In this document: positions 17,096 to 27,895 of the stretch, piece by piece | Layout: every line of letters begins with the position of its first letter | Position numbering within the stretch: the stretch's first letter is position 1 | Translations under genes and position numbers: made by a program | Source: Isoptericola dokdonensis DS-3 | GTDB taxonomy: Bacteria > Actinomycetota > Actinomycetes > Actinomycetales > Cellulomonadaceae | Length of the DNA: 64,000 bases | Assembly (NCBI RefSeq): GCF_001636295.1 | Contig: NZ_CP014209.1 | Location: 1,798,001-1,862,000 of the forward strand | Reading direction: 5' to 3' | The notes under the pieces: generated by a model | Databases searched by the model: none | Told to the model about the DNA's origin: nothing | The model's input: only the letters and a program-made list of their open reading frames with translations

Positions 17096-18696
17096 TGCTG
17101 GCTCCCCTCGGCCGCGCCGAGCACGGGCTGCGGATCGGTGGCGCCCACCGTCTCGACGGACACGGTGGCGGGCTCACGGACGTAGTCGAGCGCGGGTCCC
17201 GGGACGAGCCCGAGCGCGACCAGCGCGGTCACCAGCACCCCGGCGACGACCTTCTCGCGGCGGCCCAGGTCGGGCACCCCCGCGATCTCGGCGCCGACGG
17301 CGCCGGTGAACATGCGCTGGTAGGTGAGCAGGACGTACACGGCGGCGAGCACCACGGCGGGCACCGCGACGAGGGCGGCGGCGGGCCAGCGCCCGTACGC
17401 GCCGAGGAACACCATGACCTCGGACACGAAGGTGGACAGTCCGGGCAGCGCGAGCGCGGACAGCCCGGCCACCAGGAAGGTGCCGCCGAGCACCGGGGCG
17501 ACGGTCCGCAGGCCGCCGTAGTCGCCGATCTCCTGGCTGCGCCGCGGGTGCCGGGCGATGGCGAAGCCCGCGAGGAGGAACAGCGCCCCGGTGGAGACGC
17601 CGTGGTTGAGCATCATGAAGCTCGACCCGGAGATCCCCAGCGAGGTGAAGGTGAAGATGCCCAGGATGATGAACCCGAAGTGGGACACCGAGGTGTAGCC
17701 GATGAGGCGCAGCACGTCTGTCTGCCCGATGGCGAGGATCGCGCCGTAGAGGATCGAGATCACCGCGAGGACCACGACGAACGGGGCCGCCCAGCGGCTG
17801 GCGTCGGGGAACAGCGGCAGGCACAGGGTGAGCATCCCGAAGGTGCCGACCTTGTCCAGGACGCAGATGAGCAGCGTGGACGTGCCGGGGGTGGCGTTCT
17901 GCGTGACGTCGGGCAGCCACGTGTGGACGCCGAACATCGGGGCCTTGATCGCGAACGCGAGGAAGAAGGCGCCGAACATGAGACGCTCCGCGGTCGGGTC
18001 GAGCGTCAGCCCGGTGAGGGTGTCGGTCAGGAACGCGTCCGGCGGGCGGGTGCCCGTGGCGGCGTCGACCGGCACCTGGAGGTACAGCGAGACGACCGCG
18101 GCGAGCATGACGAGGCCGCCGCCGAGCGAGAACATGAGGAACTTCACGGCGGCGTACCGGCGCTGCGCCCCCTGCCCGAAGCCGCCGATGAGGAAGTAGG
18201 CGGGGATGAGCATCGCCTCGAACACGACGTAGAACAGGAAGACGTCGCGCGCGGCGAACACCAGCACCATGAAGCTCAGCAGCACCAGGACGGTGGCGAG
18301 GTAGCGTCGCAGCCTCACGGCGTCACCGCCCTGCTCGTGCCAGGCCGCGAGGATCACCAGCGGCACCAGGCCGACGGACAGCGCGACGAGCAGCAGGCCG
18401 ACGCCGTCGACGCCGACGGCGTAGCTCGCGCCGAGCGCCGGGATCCACGCGTGGGTCTCGGTGAGCTGGTGCGTGCCCGCCGTCGCGGTGTCGAACGCGA
18501 GGAAGGCGCCGACCAGCAGCCCGACCTCGACCAGGGCGCCCACGAGCGCGACCGTGCGAGCCGTGCCGGCGCTGAACCGGCCACCGCCCGTCACGCCCGC
18601 CACGGGGCGCCCGCGCCCGACGCCGGTCAGCGCGGTGGCCAGCGCGGCCACCAGCGGCCAGGCCGCCAGCGCCGTCAACCAGGGGAATGTCACCAT
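17092..18696 (-). CDS. nuoM: NADH-quinone oxidoreductase subunit M
   Basis: A 534-residue antiporter-like membrane subunit of complex I. Characteristic segments are FYVVFEAMLIPAYFLIGGFG, FAIKAPMFGVHTWLPDVTQN and LIGYTSVSHFGFIILGI. These hold the conserved Glu and Lys of the proton channel. The ATG at 18696 lies 14 nt after the nuoL stop. The TGA overlaps the nuoN ATG, so the two are probably translated in a coupled way. Confidence 0.95.
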   Translation of the reverse strand: MVTFPWLTALAAWPLVAALATALTGVGRGRPVAGVTGGGRFSAGTARTVALVGALVEVGLLVGAFLAFDTATAGTHQLTETHAWIPALGASYAVGVDGVGLLLVALSVGLVPLVILAAWHEQGGDAVRLRRYLATVLVLLSFMVLVFAARDVFLFYVVFEAMLIPAYFLIGGFGQGAQRRYAAVKFLMFSLGGGLVMLAAVVSLYLQVPVDAATGTRPPDAFLTDTLTGLTLDPTAERLMFGAFFLAFAIKAPMFGVHTWLPDVTQNATPGTSTLLICVLDKVGTFGMLTLCLPLFPDASRWAAPFVVVLAVISILYGAILAIGQTDVLRLIGYTSVSHFGFIILGIFTFTSLGISGSSFMMLNHGVSTGALFLLAGFAIARHPRRSQEIGDYGGLRTVAPVLGGTFLVAGLSALALPGLSTFVSEVMVFLGAYGRWPAAALVAVPAVVLAAVYVLLTYQRMFTGAVGAEIAGVPDLGRREKVVAGVLVTALVALGLVPGPALDYVREPATVSVETVGATDPQPVLGAAEGSQQ

Positions 18697-18710
18697 CGAA
18701 GCTCCTCCGC

Positions 18711-20651
18711 TCAGCTCGTGCCCTGGGCCACGAGCCAGATCACCAGCACCACCACACCGAGGCCGCCCAGCGTCACCGCCGCGTACTGCCTCGTGTACCC
18801 GGACTGCATCCCGCGCAGCGCGCGGCCGAACCGCCCGACGCCGCTCGCCAGCCCCAGCCAGCCCGCGTCGACGGCCGTCCGGTCGGCGTAGACCAGGGAC
18901 CTCGTGAGCACCTGGCCGGGCAGCATCACGAGGGTCTCGTTGACGTCGTCCTGGTGGAGGTCCACCCGGGCCGCACGCACCAGGGCGGACGCCGGCGGGG
19001 GCGTCGTCGGGACGGCCGCGACCGCGTACTGCCGGAACGCGAGCACGGCGCCGAGCACGACGAGCAGCAGCGTGAGGGTCATGATCAGCCAGATCGGCAG
19101 CACGGGCTCGTGGTGCTCGGCGTGCCCGGTCACGGGCTCCAGCCAGTGCACGAACCGGTCGCCCGCGTTGAGCACGAACCCGAGCCCGACCGACCCGACG
19201 GCCAGGACGATCATCGGAACGGTCATGAGCAGCGGCGACTCGTGCGGGTGACGCTGCACGTGCTCGCCCCCGGCGTCCGGGCTCCACCGCTTGCGGCCGG
19301 CGAACGTCATGAAGAACAGCCTCGACATGTAGTACGCGGTGATCCCCGCACCGAGCATGGCCGCGGTGCCGAACACCCACGGCTCCCAGCCCTCGCCGAC
19401 GAACGCCGACTCGATGATCTTGTCCTTGGAGTAGAAGCCCGAGAACGGCGGGACGCCGAGGATCGCGAGCCAGCCGAGACCCATCGTGATCGCCGTGACC
19501 GGCAGCAGGCGGGCGAGGCCGCCGAAGCGGCGCATGTCGACGTCGTCGTCCATCGCGTGCATGACCGATCCCGCCCCGAGGAACAGCCCGGCCTTGAAGA
19601 AGCCGTGCGTGACGAGGTGGAAGATCGCGAACGCGTACCCCACCGGTCCCAGCCCGGCGGCGAGCATCATGTAGCCGATCTGGGACATCGTGGAGGCGGC
19701 CAGCGCCTTCTTGATGTCGTCCTTGGCGCAACCCACGACCGCCCCGAACAGCAGGGTCAGCGTGCCGACGACCGCCACGACGAGCTGCGCGTCCGGCGCC
19801 GCCTCGAGGATCGGCCCCGAACGCACCAGCAGGTAGACGCCCGCCGTGACCATCGTGGCGGCGTGGATCAGCGCGGACACCGGCGTCGGGCCGGCCATCG
19901 CGTCCCCGAGCCACGCCTGGAGCGGGAGCTGTGCGGACTTGCCGCACGCGGCCAGCAGGAGCAGCAGGCCGATCGCGGTCCACGTGCCCTCGGGCAGCCC
20001 GGCGCCCTCGATCCCGTCCGCGCCGGTGTTCCCGAGGACGGTCGCGAAGTCCACCGCACCGACGTTCGCGAGCATGAGCATCATCGCGGCCAGCAGCCCC
20101 ATGTCGCCGACGCGGTTCATGACGAACGCCTTCTTGCCGGCCACCGCGTTGGGCAGGTGGTGATCCCAGAAGCCGATCAGCAGGAACGACGCGAGACCCA
20201 CGCCCTCCCAGCCGACGAACAGCAGCAGGTAGGAGTCCGCGGTGACGAGCAGCAGCATCGCCGCGACGAACAGGTTGAGGTAGGCGAAGAACCGGCGGCG
20301 GTCGCGGTCGTGGGACATGTACGCCACCGAGTACACGTGGATGAGGGTGCCGACGAACGTCACGAGCAGGACGAACGTCAGGGACAGCGGGTCGATCTGG
20401 AAGCCCAGGTCGACGGACAGCGGGCCCGCCTCGATCCACGTGCCGACCGTGTGCTGCGCCACCCGCTCCTCGGCGGGCGTGCCCAGCATGTCCAGCAGCA
20501 TGACCAGGCCGATCACGAACGTCGCCGTCGAGGCGAGCACGCCCAGCCAGTGCCCCCACCGGTCCGTCCACCGGCCGAGCAGGAGCAGCAGGGCGGCACC
20601 GATCAGCGGCGTCGCGACCAGCCACGGCGCCAGGGAGAGTGTCTGCATCAC
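18711..20651 (-). CDS. nuoL: NADH-quinone oxidoreductase subunit L
   Basis: A 646-residue distal proton-pumping subunit of complex I. Proton_antipo_N and Proton_antipo_M regions are evident ([78 protein letters not shown]). The C-terminal part should carry the long lateral helix along the membrane arm. Ten nucleotides separate it from nuoK upstream. Confidence 0.96.
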   Translation of the reverse strand: MMQTLSLAPWLVATPLIGAALLLLLGRWTDRWGHWLGVLASTATFVIGLVMLLDMLGTPAEERVAQHTVGTWIEAGPLSVDLGFQIDPLSLTFVLLVTFVGTLIHVYSVAYMSHDRDRRRFFAYLNLFVAAMLLLVTADSYLLLFVGWEGVGLASFLLIGFWDHHLPNAVAGKKAFVMNRVGDMGLLAAMMLMLANVGAVDFATVLGNTGADGIEGAGLPEGTWTAIGLLLLLAACGKSAQLPLQAWLGDAMAGPTPVSALIHAATMVTAGVYLLVRSGPILEAAPDAQLVVAVVGTLTLLFGAVVGCAKDDIKKALAASTMSQIGYMMLAAGLGPVGYAFAIFHLVTHGFFKAGLFLGAGSVMHAMDDDVDMRRFGGLARLLPVTAITMGLGWLAILGVPPFSGFYSKDKIIESAFVGEGWEPWVFGTAAMLGAGITAYYMSRLFFMTFAGRKRWSPDAGGEHVQRHPHESPLLMTVPMIVLAVGSVGLGFVLNAGDRFVHWLEPVTGHAEHHEPVLPIWLIMTLTLLLVVLGAVLAFRQYAVAAVPTTPPPASALVRAARVDLHQDDVNETLVMLPGQVLTRSLVYADRTAVDAGWLGLASGVGRFGRALRGMQSGYTRQYAAVTLGGLGVVVLVIWLVAQGTS

Positions 20652-20661
20652 CGTCGGCCCT

Positions 20662-20961
20662 TCAGCTCTTCAGCAGGTTGACGTCGTCGACCGAGGCCGA
20701 CCGGCGGGCACGGAAGATCGTCACGATGATCGCGAGACCGACGACGACCTCCGCGGCCGCGACGACCATGACGAAGAACGCGAGCACCTGGCCGGTGACG
20801 TCGCCGTGCATCCGGGCGAACGTCACCAGGGCGAGGTTGGTGGCGTTGAGCATGAGCTCGACGCCCATGAACACCACGATGGCGTTGCGGCGCAGCAGGA
20901 CCGTGGTGGCGCCCAGCGCGAACAGGATCGACGCCAGGTAGAGGTAGTGGGTGAGCTCCAT
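20662..20961 (-). CDS. nuoK: NADH-quinone oxidoreductase subunit K
   Basis: A 99-residue, three-helix MrpC-like subunit of complex I. It contains the invariant Glu in [15 protein letters not shown] and a second acidic position in [14 protein letters not shown]. Its ATG overlaps the nuoJ stop by 4 nt. Confidence 0.96.
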   Translation of the reverse strand: MELTHYLYLASILFALGATTVLLRRNAIVVFMGVELMLNATNLALVTFARMHGDVTGQVLAFFVMVVAAAEVVVGLAIIVTIFRARRSASVDDVNLLKS

Positions 20962-21767
20962 CAGCGCTCCTCCTCGGGGCCGGTCTCCGGGTCGTCCGCC
21001 CGGGCCGTGAGCTGCTGCACGAGCGTGTCCTCGGCCGTGAGCAGCTCGGTGGCCGAACGCTCCTGACCGCGGATCCGCAGCACGCGGGGAACGGAGTGCT
21101 CCAGGGGTCGTCCCTGCGGGTCGAGCGCCGGGGTGTCCATCGCGTTGTTCTGCGCGTAGACGCCCGGGGCCGGCAGCGGGGTGAGGGTGCGCCCGCTCGG
21201 CAGGGCGGCGACCTTCGCCTCGGCGAGCGCCCGCTGCGTCGGCTTGCGGCCGAGGCTCCGACGGTGCGTGAGCACCAGGCCGGCGAGCGCTGCGGTGACG
21301 AGCAGGATGCCGACGGCCTCCATCGCCACGACGTAGTGCTCCATGACGATCCGGGCGAGCGCCACCGGGTTGGTCACCTCGTTCGCGGCGGCGAGCCCGC
21401 GCGCCGGCGGGAACGTCGCCTGCGCGATCACGCCGCACAGCACGGCGGCGAGCCCCAGCCCGAGGAGCACGCCGATCCAGCGCTGCCCGCGGATGGTCTC
21501 GGTGAGGGAGTCGGCGGCGTCGACGCCCACCAGCATGAGGACGAAGAGGAACAGCATCATCACGGCGCCGGTGTAGACGACGATCTGCACGATCCCGAGG
21601 AACGGCGCCTCCTGGGCGACGTAGAGCACGGCCAGGCCGATCATGACGAACACGACGCACACCGCGGCGTGCACGGCCCGGCGGGCGAACAGCAGCCCGG
21701 CGGCGGCGAGCACCATGAGCGGCGCGACGACCCAGAAGAGGACGGCCTCGCCGCCGGACACGGTCAT
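20961..21767 (-). CDS. nuoJ: NADH-quinone oxidoreductase subunit J
   Basis: A 268-residue subunit of the complex I membrane arm. Five hydrophobic helices include the conserved [20 protein letters not shown] segment, where the pi-bulge helix forms. About 90 polar residues follow the last helix, as in other actinobacterial NuoJ. It overlaps nuoK and nuoI by 1 and 4 nt. Confidence 0.95.
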   Translation of the reverse strand: MTVSGGEAVLFWVVAPLMVLAAAGLLFARRAVHAAVCVVFVMIGLAVLYVAQEAPFLGIVQIVVYTGAVMMLFLFVLMLVGVDAADSLTETIRGQRWIGVLLGLGLAAVLCGVIAQATFPPARGLAAANEVTNPVALARIVMEHYVVAMEAVGILLVTAALAGLVLTHRRSLGRKPTQRALAEAKVAALPSGRTLTPLPAPGVYAQNNAMDTPALDPQGRPLEHSVPRVLRIRGQERSATELLTAEDTLVQQLTARADDPETGPEEER

Positions 21768-22540
21768 GCGCGGGCCTCCCGCTCGGTCCAGCGGCCGTCG
21801 AGGTTCGACTCGTGCGCGGCGGCGCGCTCGGCCGCCGCGCGGTCCTGGTCGGGGCGCAGCTCGTGCTGCTCGGGCTCGGGGGCGGGGGCGTCCCCGGCGA
21901 CGACGGCGGCCGCGGCGTCGAGCGTGGCGTCGTCGGGCCGGTGCTCGCGCACCCACTCGACCTGCTCGGCCGTGGGTGCCGTCACCTCGCCCCGGTAGTA
22001 CTCGGTGTCCGTGGTGCCCTCGACCATGGGGTGCGGTGCGGCGAGCATGCCCTGCGCGAGCGGCGCGAGGATGTCCTGCTTCTCGTAGATCATCCCGGCC
22101 CGGGTGGGGCCGGCGAGCTCGAAGTCGTTGGTCATCGTCAGGGCGCGCGTCGGGCACGCCTCGATGCACAGCCCGCAGAAGATGCAGCGCAGGTAGTTGA
22201 TCTGGTAGACGCGGCCGTACCGCTCCCCCGGGCTCATGTGCGCCTCGGGGGCGCCGTCGACGGCGTCGACGTTGTCGGCGCCCTCGACGTAGATCGCGTC
22301 CGCCGGGCACGCCCACGCGCACAGCTCGCAGCCGATGCACTTCTCCAGGCCGTCCGCGTACCGGTTGAGCTGGTGGCGGCCGTGGAAGCGCGTCTGCGGC
22401 GGCGTCTTGCGGCGGGGGTACTCCTCGGTGACGGCGGGCCGGAACATCGAGGCGAATGTCACCCCGAATCCGGCGACCGGGGCGAGGAGCTCGCCCACCG
22501 GTCCCCTGGTCGGGCGCAGCGGCTCGTACGGCGTGGTCAT
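21764..22540 (-). CDS. nuoI: NADH-quinone oxidoreductase subunit I (two 4Fe-4S)
   Basis: A 258-residue peripheral-arm subunit carrying clusters N6a and N6b. The ligand sets are [15 protein letters not shown] (about residue 70) and [16 protein letters not shown] (about 117). The C-terminal stretch of about 90 residues is acidic, Ala-rich and probably disordered, a usual actinobacterial extension. Both ends overlap their neighbours by 4 nt. Confidence 0.96.
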   Translation of the reverse strand: MTTPYEPLRPTRGPVGELLAPVAGFGVTFASMFRPAVTEEYPRRKTPPQTRFHGRHQLNRYADGLEKCIGCELCAWACPADAIYVEGADNVDAVDGAPEAHMSPGERYGRVYQINYLRCIFCGLCIEACPTRALTMTNDFELAGPTRAGMIYEKQDILAPLAQGMLAAPHPMVEGTTDTEYYRGEVTAPTAEQVEWVREHRPDDATLDAAAAVVAGDAPAPEPEQHELRPDQDRAAAERAAAHESNLDGRWTEREARA

Positions 22541-23925
22541 CGCGTCTCCTCGTCCTCGGGGCGCACGGGGGACGTCGCCGTGGCGGTCGTGGTGGTGGTG
22601 CCGGTGGCGCCCGTGCCGGCGGGCTCGGTGCCCGGCTCGGCCGGGGGCACCGACCGCCGTGCGCGCGGCGACGGCGGCAGGGACTGGCCCGGCAGCGGCG
22701 GCACGGGGAACCCGTCGGCGAACGCGTCGAACGTCGCGGTGCCGTCGTGTCCGGCGCCCGGGCCCGCGTCGTCGTCGGGTCTCGTGCGCGCCGGCCAGAG
22801 CCACAGCGTGAGCAGCACGACGGCGAGCGCCACGAGGATCGCGACGATCATCTGCGTCCGGGTCACGCCGGCCAGCCCCAGCCACTGGAACGTGGCGAGC
22901 ACGACCAGCCAGCCGAGGGCGAACGGGATGAGGACCTTCCAGCCGAACACCATGAACTGGTCGTAGCGCAGTCGCAGCAGGGTGCCGCGGATCCACACGA
23001 AGACGAACATGAGGAGCCACACCTTGGCGAGGAACCACAGCAGCGGCCACCAGCCGGTGTTGAGCACGCCGTCACCGATCAGCGACAGCGGCCAGGGGGC
23101 GCGCCACCCGCCGAGGAACAGCGTCGTGGCGACGGCCGACACGTTGAGCATCGCGATGTACTCCGCGAGGAAGAACCACGCGAACTTCATCGACGAGTAC
23201 TCGGTCATGTAGCCGGAGACGAGCTCGCCCTCCGCCTCGGGCAGGTCGAAGGGCAGACGGTTGGTCTCGCCCACCATCGAGATGAGGAAGATGACGAACG
23301 CGGGCGCCAGCGGGACGAACCACCACAGCCCGGCCTGCGAGGCCACGATCGACGAGGTCGACATCGACCCGGCCATGACGAACACGCTGACCAGGGACAG
23401 CCCCATCGCGAGCTCGTAGGAGATGACCTGCGCGGTGGAGCGCACCGACCCGAGCAGCGGGTACGTGGAGCCCGACGACCAGCCGCCCAGCACGATCCCG
23501 TACACGCCGATCGACGCGCACGCCAGGATGTAGAGCACGGCGACGGGGAAGTCGGTGAGCTGCAGCGGCGTCGTGAAGTCGGTGAACGGGATGGTGACGC
23601 TCGGCCCGAACGGGATGACGGCGTACACCAGCAGGGAGCAGAACACCGAGATCATAGGGGCCAGCAGGTACACCATCTTGTCGGCCCGGGTGACCGTCAC
23701 GTCCTCCTTGAGCAGGAGCTTCATGGCGTCCGCCAGCGACTGGAGCAGGCCGAACGGGCCGTGCCAGTTCGGGCCCGGTCGCAGCTGCATCCGCGCCACG
23801 ACCTTGCGCTCGAACCAGATCGCGAACAGCACGGAGGTCAGCAGGAACACGACGATGAGCACGGCCTTGACGATCGACACCCAGATGGTGTCGTTGCTGA
23901 AGTCGGCGTCGACGCCCGGGATCAT
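22537..23925 (-). CDS. nuoH: NADH-quinone oxidoreductase subunit H
   Basis: A 462-residue quinone-site subunit connecting the two arms of complex I. It has eight membrane helices with the hallmark blocks [31 protein letters not shown] and [20 protein letters not shown], whose acidic residues feed the proton path. The C-terminus adds about 80 polar, Pro/Thr-rich residues. The start overlaps the nuoG stop (ATGA). Confidence 0.96.
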   Translation of the reverse strand: MIPGVDADFSNDTIWVSIVKAVLIVVFLLTSVLFAIWFERKVVARMQLRPGPNWHGPFGLLQSLADAMKLLLKEDVTVTRADKMVYLLAPMISVFCSLLVYAVIPFGPSVTIPFTDFTTPLQLTDFPVAVLYILACASIGVYGIVLGGWSSGSTYPLLGSVRSTAQVISYELAMGLSLVSVFVMAGSMSTSSIVASQAGLWWFVPLAPAFVIFLISMVGETNRLPFDLPEAEGELVSGYMTEYSSMKFAWFFLAEYIAMLNVSAVATTLFLGGWRAPWPLSLIGDGVLNTGWWPLLWFLAKVWLLMFVFVWIRGTLLRLRYDQFMVFGWKVLIPFALGWLVVLATFQWLGLAGVTRTQMIVAILVALAVVLLTLWLWPARTRPDDDAGPGAGHDGTATFDAFADGFPVPPLPGQSLPPSPRARRSVPPAEPGTEPAGTGATGTTTTTATATSPVRPEDEETR

Positions 23926-26561
23926 GCGTCGTCTCCCTTCTCGGCAGGGGTGACGCGCACCGGGTCGCCCGGGGACGCGCCGAGGGTGTCGTGCACCCGG
24001 CATCCCCGGCCGGCCAGCGGCAGCCACACGACGTGGTCCACCATCTCCGTGATCGCCACGGGCAGGGTGATGGCCCCGCGGTCGGTCGACACGGTCACGC
24101 GGTCGCCGTCGAAGACGTCGAACCCGGCGGCGGTGACCGCGCTCATCCGCGCGACCGGCGTCTTCGCGGTGCCGGCGAGGAACTGCTCGCCGTCCTGCAG
24201 CGAGCCGTCGTCCAGCAGGAGGCGCCAGCCCGCGAGGACCGCGCTGCCGTCCGGCACGGGCGCCGGGTCGGCGGGCTGCTCCTGCGGCGCCGCGACCCGG
24301 TCCCCGGTCCAGGCGGGCAGGGCCGCGACCGCCCGGTGCGCCACGACGGGGTCCTGCGCCCCGAGCTCGGCACCGAGCTGCGCGGCGAGCGCGTCGAGCA
24401 CCCGGTGGTCGGGCAGCGCCGACGAGTCGAGCGCCTGGCCGAAGGACCGCACGCGACCCTCCCAGTTCCAGTACGACCCGGCCCGCTCGGCCGGGGGCGC
24501 GACGGGCAGGACGACGTCGGCCAGGTCGGTCACCTCGGTGCGTCGCACCTCCAGCGAGACGACGAAGCGCGCCGCGGCGAGCGCCCGCCGGGCGTGGTCC
24601 GGGTCGGGCAGGTCGGCCGGGTCCACGCCGCCGACGAGGACGCCGGAGAGCTGCCCGACGCTCAGCGCGTCGAGGATCCCGGCGGTGTCGAGGCCGCGGG
24701 CCGTGGGCAGCGCGGCGACGTCGACGCCCCACGCGGCCGCGGTCTCGGCGCGCGCCGACGGGTCGGTGAGCGGGCGCCCGCCGGGCAGCAGACCGGGCAG
24801 CAGCCCCGCCTCCAGACCGCCGCGCTCCCCCGCGCGACGCGGGATCCACGCGATCCGGGCGCCGGTCGCCGCGGCCAGCCGCAGCGCCGCGGAGTACGCC
24901 CCCGGCGACGTCGCGAGCCGTTCCCCCACCAGGAGGACGGCGCCGTCCTGACCGAGCGCACCGGCGACGTCGGCCAGGAGCTCGCGGTCGGCGTCGGCCG
25001 GGACCAGGTCGCCCTGGGCCTGCGCGGCCAGGGTGCCCAGCCACTCCGCCTCGGTCCCGGGCGCACCCGGGAGCAGGGTCCCGTCGAGCCGGGCGAGGCC
25101 GCGGCTCGCGAACGGCGCCACCGAGAACACCCGGGCGCCGCGCCGCACCCCCTTGCGCAGCCGAAGGAACGTGACCCCGGCCTCCTCCTCGGCCTCCAGG
25201 CCCGCCAGCAGCACCGCCGGCGCCTGCTCGAGGTCCGCGAACGTCACGCCGACGCCGCGGCCGGCCACCGCGTGGGCGAGGAAGTCGGCCTCCTCGGCCG
25301 AGTGCGTCCGGACGCGCTGGTCGACGTCGTCGGTGCGCAGCACGGTGCGGGCGAACCGGGACCAGGTGAACGCGTCCTCGACGGTGAGCCGGCCGCCGGG
25401 CAGCACCCCGACGCCGCCGTCGTCGCGCGCCGCCGCCAGACCCTGCGCGGCGACCTCGAGGGCCTCCACCCACGACGCGGGCCGCAGCTCGCCGTCGGTG
25501 CGGACCAGGGGGGTGGTCAGCCGGTCGGGCGACGTCTGCCACGTGAAGGCGAACCGGTCCTTGTCGGTGATCCACTCCTCGTTGACCGCCGGGTCGTCCC
25601 CGGACAGCCGTCGCATGACCACGCCGCGGCGGTGGTCGACGCGGATCGCGGACCCGCACGAGTCGTGCTCGGCGATGCTCGGCGTCGACACGAGGTCGAA
25701 GGGCCGGGCGCGGAACCGGTAGCGGGCGCTGGTCAACGCACCGACCGGGCAGATCTGCACCGTGTTGCCGGAGAAGTACGACGCGAAGGGACGGCCGGAG
25801 GTGTCCGGCAGCGCGACCCCGAAAGGAATGTCCACCGGACCGCTGGTCCGGAGCGAGCTGGCGAGTGCAGGATCAGCGGGACCATCGGATCCGGTGTCCG
25901 CGCGCTGCCGGTCGGGGGGCGGCGCGAAGTCCAGCACGCCCTCGTCGAACCGGCCGACCTGCTGGTCCGCGCCGCGCTCCTGGAGCGCGATGAACGCGTC
26001 GCCCGCGATCTCCTCGCTGAACCGGGTGCACCGCTGGCACAGCACGCAGCGCTCCCGGTCGAGCAGCACCTGCGTGGAGACCCGGATCGGCTTGGGGAAC
26101 GTCCGCTTGACGTCCTCGAAGCGGGACTCGGCGCGCCCGTTCGTCATCGCCTGGTTCTGCAGCGGGCACTCGCCGCCCTTGTCGCAGACCGGGCAGTCCA
26201 GCGGGTGGTTCATGAGCAGCAGCTCCATGACCCCGTGCTGCGCCTTGTCCGCCACCGCCGACGTCCGCTGCGTCTTGACGACCATGCCGGGCGTGACCGT
26301 CATCGTGCACGACGCCTGCGGCTTCGGCATGGGACGCAGGTTGCCCTCGCGGTCCGGCATCGCGACCTCGACGAGGCACTGCCGGCAGGCGCCGGCCGGC
26401 TCCAGCAGCGGGTGGTCGCAGAACCGCGGGATCTCGATGCCGACCTGCTCCGCGGCCCGGATGATCAGCGTGCCCTTCGGCACGGTCACCTCGACCTCGT
26501 CGATCGTGCACGTGACCGTCTCGACCGGCGTAGCGGCCGGCTTGTCGGTGGTGGCGGTCAT
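23922..26561 (-). CDS. nuoG: NADH-quinone oxidoreductase subunit G, with apparent in-frame insertion
   Basis: An 879-residue peripheral-arm subunit. The N-terminal [2Fe-2S] ferredoxin domain is seen in [18 protein letters not shown]. The His/Cys cluster N5 region is [19 protein letters not shown], and [16 protein letters not shown] holds a further 4Fe-4S set. A molybdopterin-oxidoreductase-like domain follows. Between [10 protein letters not shown] and [17 protein letters not shown] there are about 30 extra residues (about 218-249), and their codons contain many rare A/T-ending triplets (see the separate entry). Overlaps nuoF and nuoH by 4 nt. Confidence 0.95.
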   Translation of the reverse strand: MTATTDKPAATPVETVTCTIDEVEVTVPKGTLIIRAAEQVGIEIPRFCDHPLLEPAGACRQCLVEVAMPDREGNLRPMPKPQASCTMTVTPGMVVKTQRTSAVADKAQHGVMELLLMNHPLDCPVCDKGGECPLQNQAMTNGRAESRFEDVKRTFPKPIRVSTQVLLDRERCVLCQRCTRFSEEIAGDAFIALQERGADQQVGRFDEGVLDFAPPPDRQRADTGSDGPADPALASSLRTSGPVDIPFGVALPDTSGRPFASYFSGNTVQICPVGALTSARYRFRARPFDLVSTPSIAEHDSCGSAIRVDHRRGVVMRRLSGDDPAVNEEWITDKDRFAFTWQTSPDRLTTPLVRTDGELRPASWVEALEVAAQGLAAARDDGGVGVLPGGRLTVEDAFTWSRFARTVLRTDDVDQRVRTHSAEEADFLAHAVAGRGVGVTFADLEQAPAVLLAGLEAEEEAGVTFLRLRKGVRRGARVFSVAPFASRGLARLDGTLLPGAPGTEAEWLGTLAAQAQGDLVPADADRELLADVAGALGQDGAVLLVGERLATSPGAYSAALRLAAATGARIAWIPRRAGERGGLEAGLLPGLLPGGRPLTDPSARAETAAAWGVDVAALPTARGLDTAGILDALSVGQLSGVLVGGVDPADLPDPDHARRALAAARFVVSLEVRRTEVTDLADVVLPVAPPAERAGSYWNWEGRVRSFGQALDSSALPDHRVLDALAAQLGAELGAQDPVVAHRAVAALPAWTGDRVAAPQEQPADPAPVPDGSAVLAGWRLLLDDGSLQDGEQFLAGTAKTPVARMSAVTAAGFDVFDGDRVTVSTDRGAITLPVAITEMVDHVVWLPLAGRGCRVHDTLGASPGDPVRVTPAEKGDDA
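25822..25910. repeat. Putative palindromic insertion inside nuoG
   Basis: This 89-bp stretch encodes the non-conserved insert of NuoG. It holds a 7-bp hairpin CCGGACC-gct-GGTCCGG (25835-25851) and a GGATC/GATCC pair (25870-25892). Read as nuoG codons it is full of triplets uncommon in the flanking gene (GGA, GAT, GGT, CCT, GCA, ATT). This fits an element that inserted in frame; other copies would be needed to prove it. Confidence 0.4.
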
Positions 26562-27895
26562 GAGCGGCCTCCCGCCCCGGCCAGCGCCGTCGGCGCCTCG
26601 GGGGTGTCGTCGAACAGGGTGGACCGGGCCGGGTCGAACGGGCACCCGCGCCCGTCGAGGTGGGCCTCGTACTCGTCGCGGAAGTGCTCGATGCTGGACG
26701 TGATCGGCGACGTCGCGCCGTCGCCGAGCGCGCAGAACGCCCGGCCGAGGATGTTGTCGCACAGGTCCAGCAGCAGGTCGACGTCACGTTCCTCGCCGAG
26801 CCCCGCCTCGATGCGGTGCAGCACCTGCTTCAACCAGTAGGTGCCCTCCCGGCACGGCGTGCACTTGCCGCACGACTCGTGGGCGTAGAAGTCCGTCCAC
26901 CGGGACACGGCGCGCACGACGCACGTCGTCTCGTCGAAGATCTGCAGCGCGCGCGTGCCGAGCATCGACCCGGCGGCCCCGACGGACTCGTAGTCGAGGG
27001 GGACGTCGAGGTGCGCGGCGGTGAAGATCGGCGTCGACGACCCGCCCGGGGTCCAGAACTTCAGCTCGTGCCCGGGGCGCACCCCGCCGGCGAGGTCGAG
27101 CAGCTCGCGCAGCGTGATGCCGAGCGGCGCCTCGTACTGCCCGGGCGTCACCACGTGCCCCGACAGGGAGAACAGCCCGTGCCCCTGCGACTTCTCCGTG
27201 CCCAGACCGGCGAACCAGTCGGCGCCCCGGCCGACGATCCCCGGGACCGACGCGATCGACTCCACGTTGTTCACCACGGTGGGTCGCGCGTACAGGCCCG
27301 CGACGGCGGGGAACGGCGGCTTGAGCCGCGGCTGGCCGCGCCGCCCCTCGAGGGAGTCCAGCAGCGCCGTCTCCTCGCCGCAGATGTAGGCGCCGGCCCC
27401 GGCGTGCACCGTCACCTCCAGGTCGTAGCCCGACCCGTGGATGTCCGTGCCGAGGTGGCCCGCCTCGTACGCCTCGCGCACGGCCTCCAGCAGGCGCCGG
27501 TACACGTGCAGCACCTCGCCGCGCACGTAGACGAACGCGTGGTGGCAGCCGATCGCGTAGCTGGTGATGATCACGCCCTCGATGAGGTGCTGCGGGCTCG
27601 CCAGCATCAGCGGGATGTCCTTGCAGGTGCCCGGCTCGGACTCGTCCGCGTTGACCACCAGGTACCGCGGCCCGCCGTCCGGCGGGGGCAGGAAGCCCCA
27701 CTTCATGCCGGTGGGGAACCCCGCTCCCCCGCGCCCGCGCAGCCCCGAGTCCTTGACGGCCTGCACGACGTCCCCCGGCTCCATGCCGAGCGCCGTCCGC
27801 AGCGCGGAGTACCCGCCCGCGGCCTCGTAGGTCGCCAGCTTCCACGACTGCTCGTGGTCCCACGTGTCGGTGAGGACCGGCAGCAGGTCAGTCAT
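26558..27895 (-). CDS. nuoF: NADH-quinone oxidoreductase subunit F
   Basis: A 445-residue NADH-binding subunit holding FMN and a 4Fe-4S cluster. The NADH/FMN site is [18 protein letters not shown] and [13 protein letters not shown]. An SLBB domain follows, and cluster N3 is [15 protein letters not shown] plus a later Cys in [11 protein letters not shown]. Electrons enter the respiratory chain here. The start at 27895 overlaps the end of nuoE by 8 nt. Confidence 0.97.
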   Translation of the reverse strand: MTDLLPVLTDTWDHEQSWKLATYEAAGGYSALRTALGMEPGDVVQAVKDSGLRGRGGAGFPTGMKWGFLPPPDGGPRYLVVNADESEPGTCKDIPLMLASPQHLIEGVIITSYAIGCHHAFVYVRGEVLHVYRRLLEAVREAYEAGHLGTDIHGSGYDLEVTVHAGAGAYICGEETALLDSLEGRRGQPRLKPPFPAVAGLYARPTVVNNVESIASVPGIVGRGADWFAGLGTEKSQGHGLFSLSGHVVTPGQYEAPLGITLRELLDLAGGVRPGHELKFWTPGGSSTPIFTAAHLDVPLDYESVGAAGSMLGTRALQIFDETTCVVRAVSRWTDFYAHESCGKCTPCREGTYWLKQVLHRIEAGLGEERDVDLLLDLCDNILGRAFCALGDGATSPITSSIEHFRDEYEAHLDGRGCPFDPARSTLFDDTPEAPTALAGAGGRS

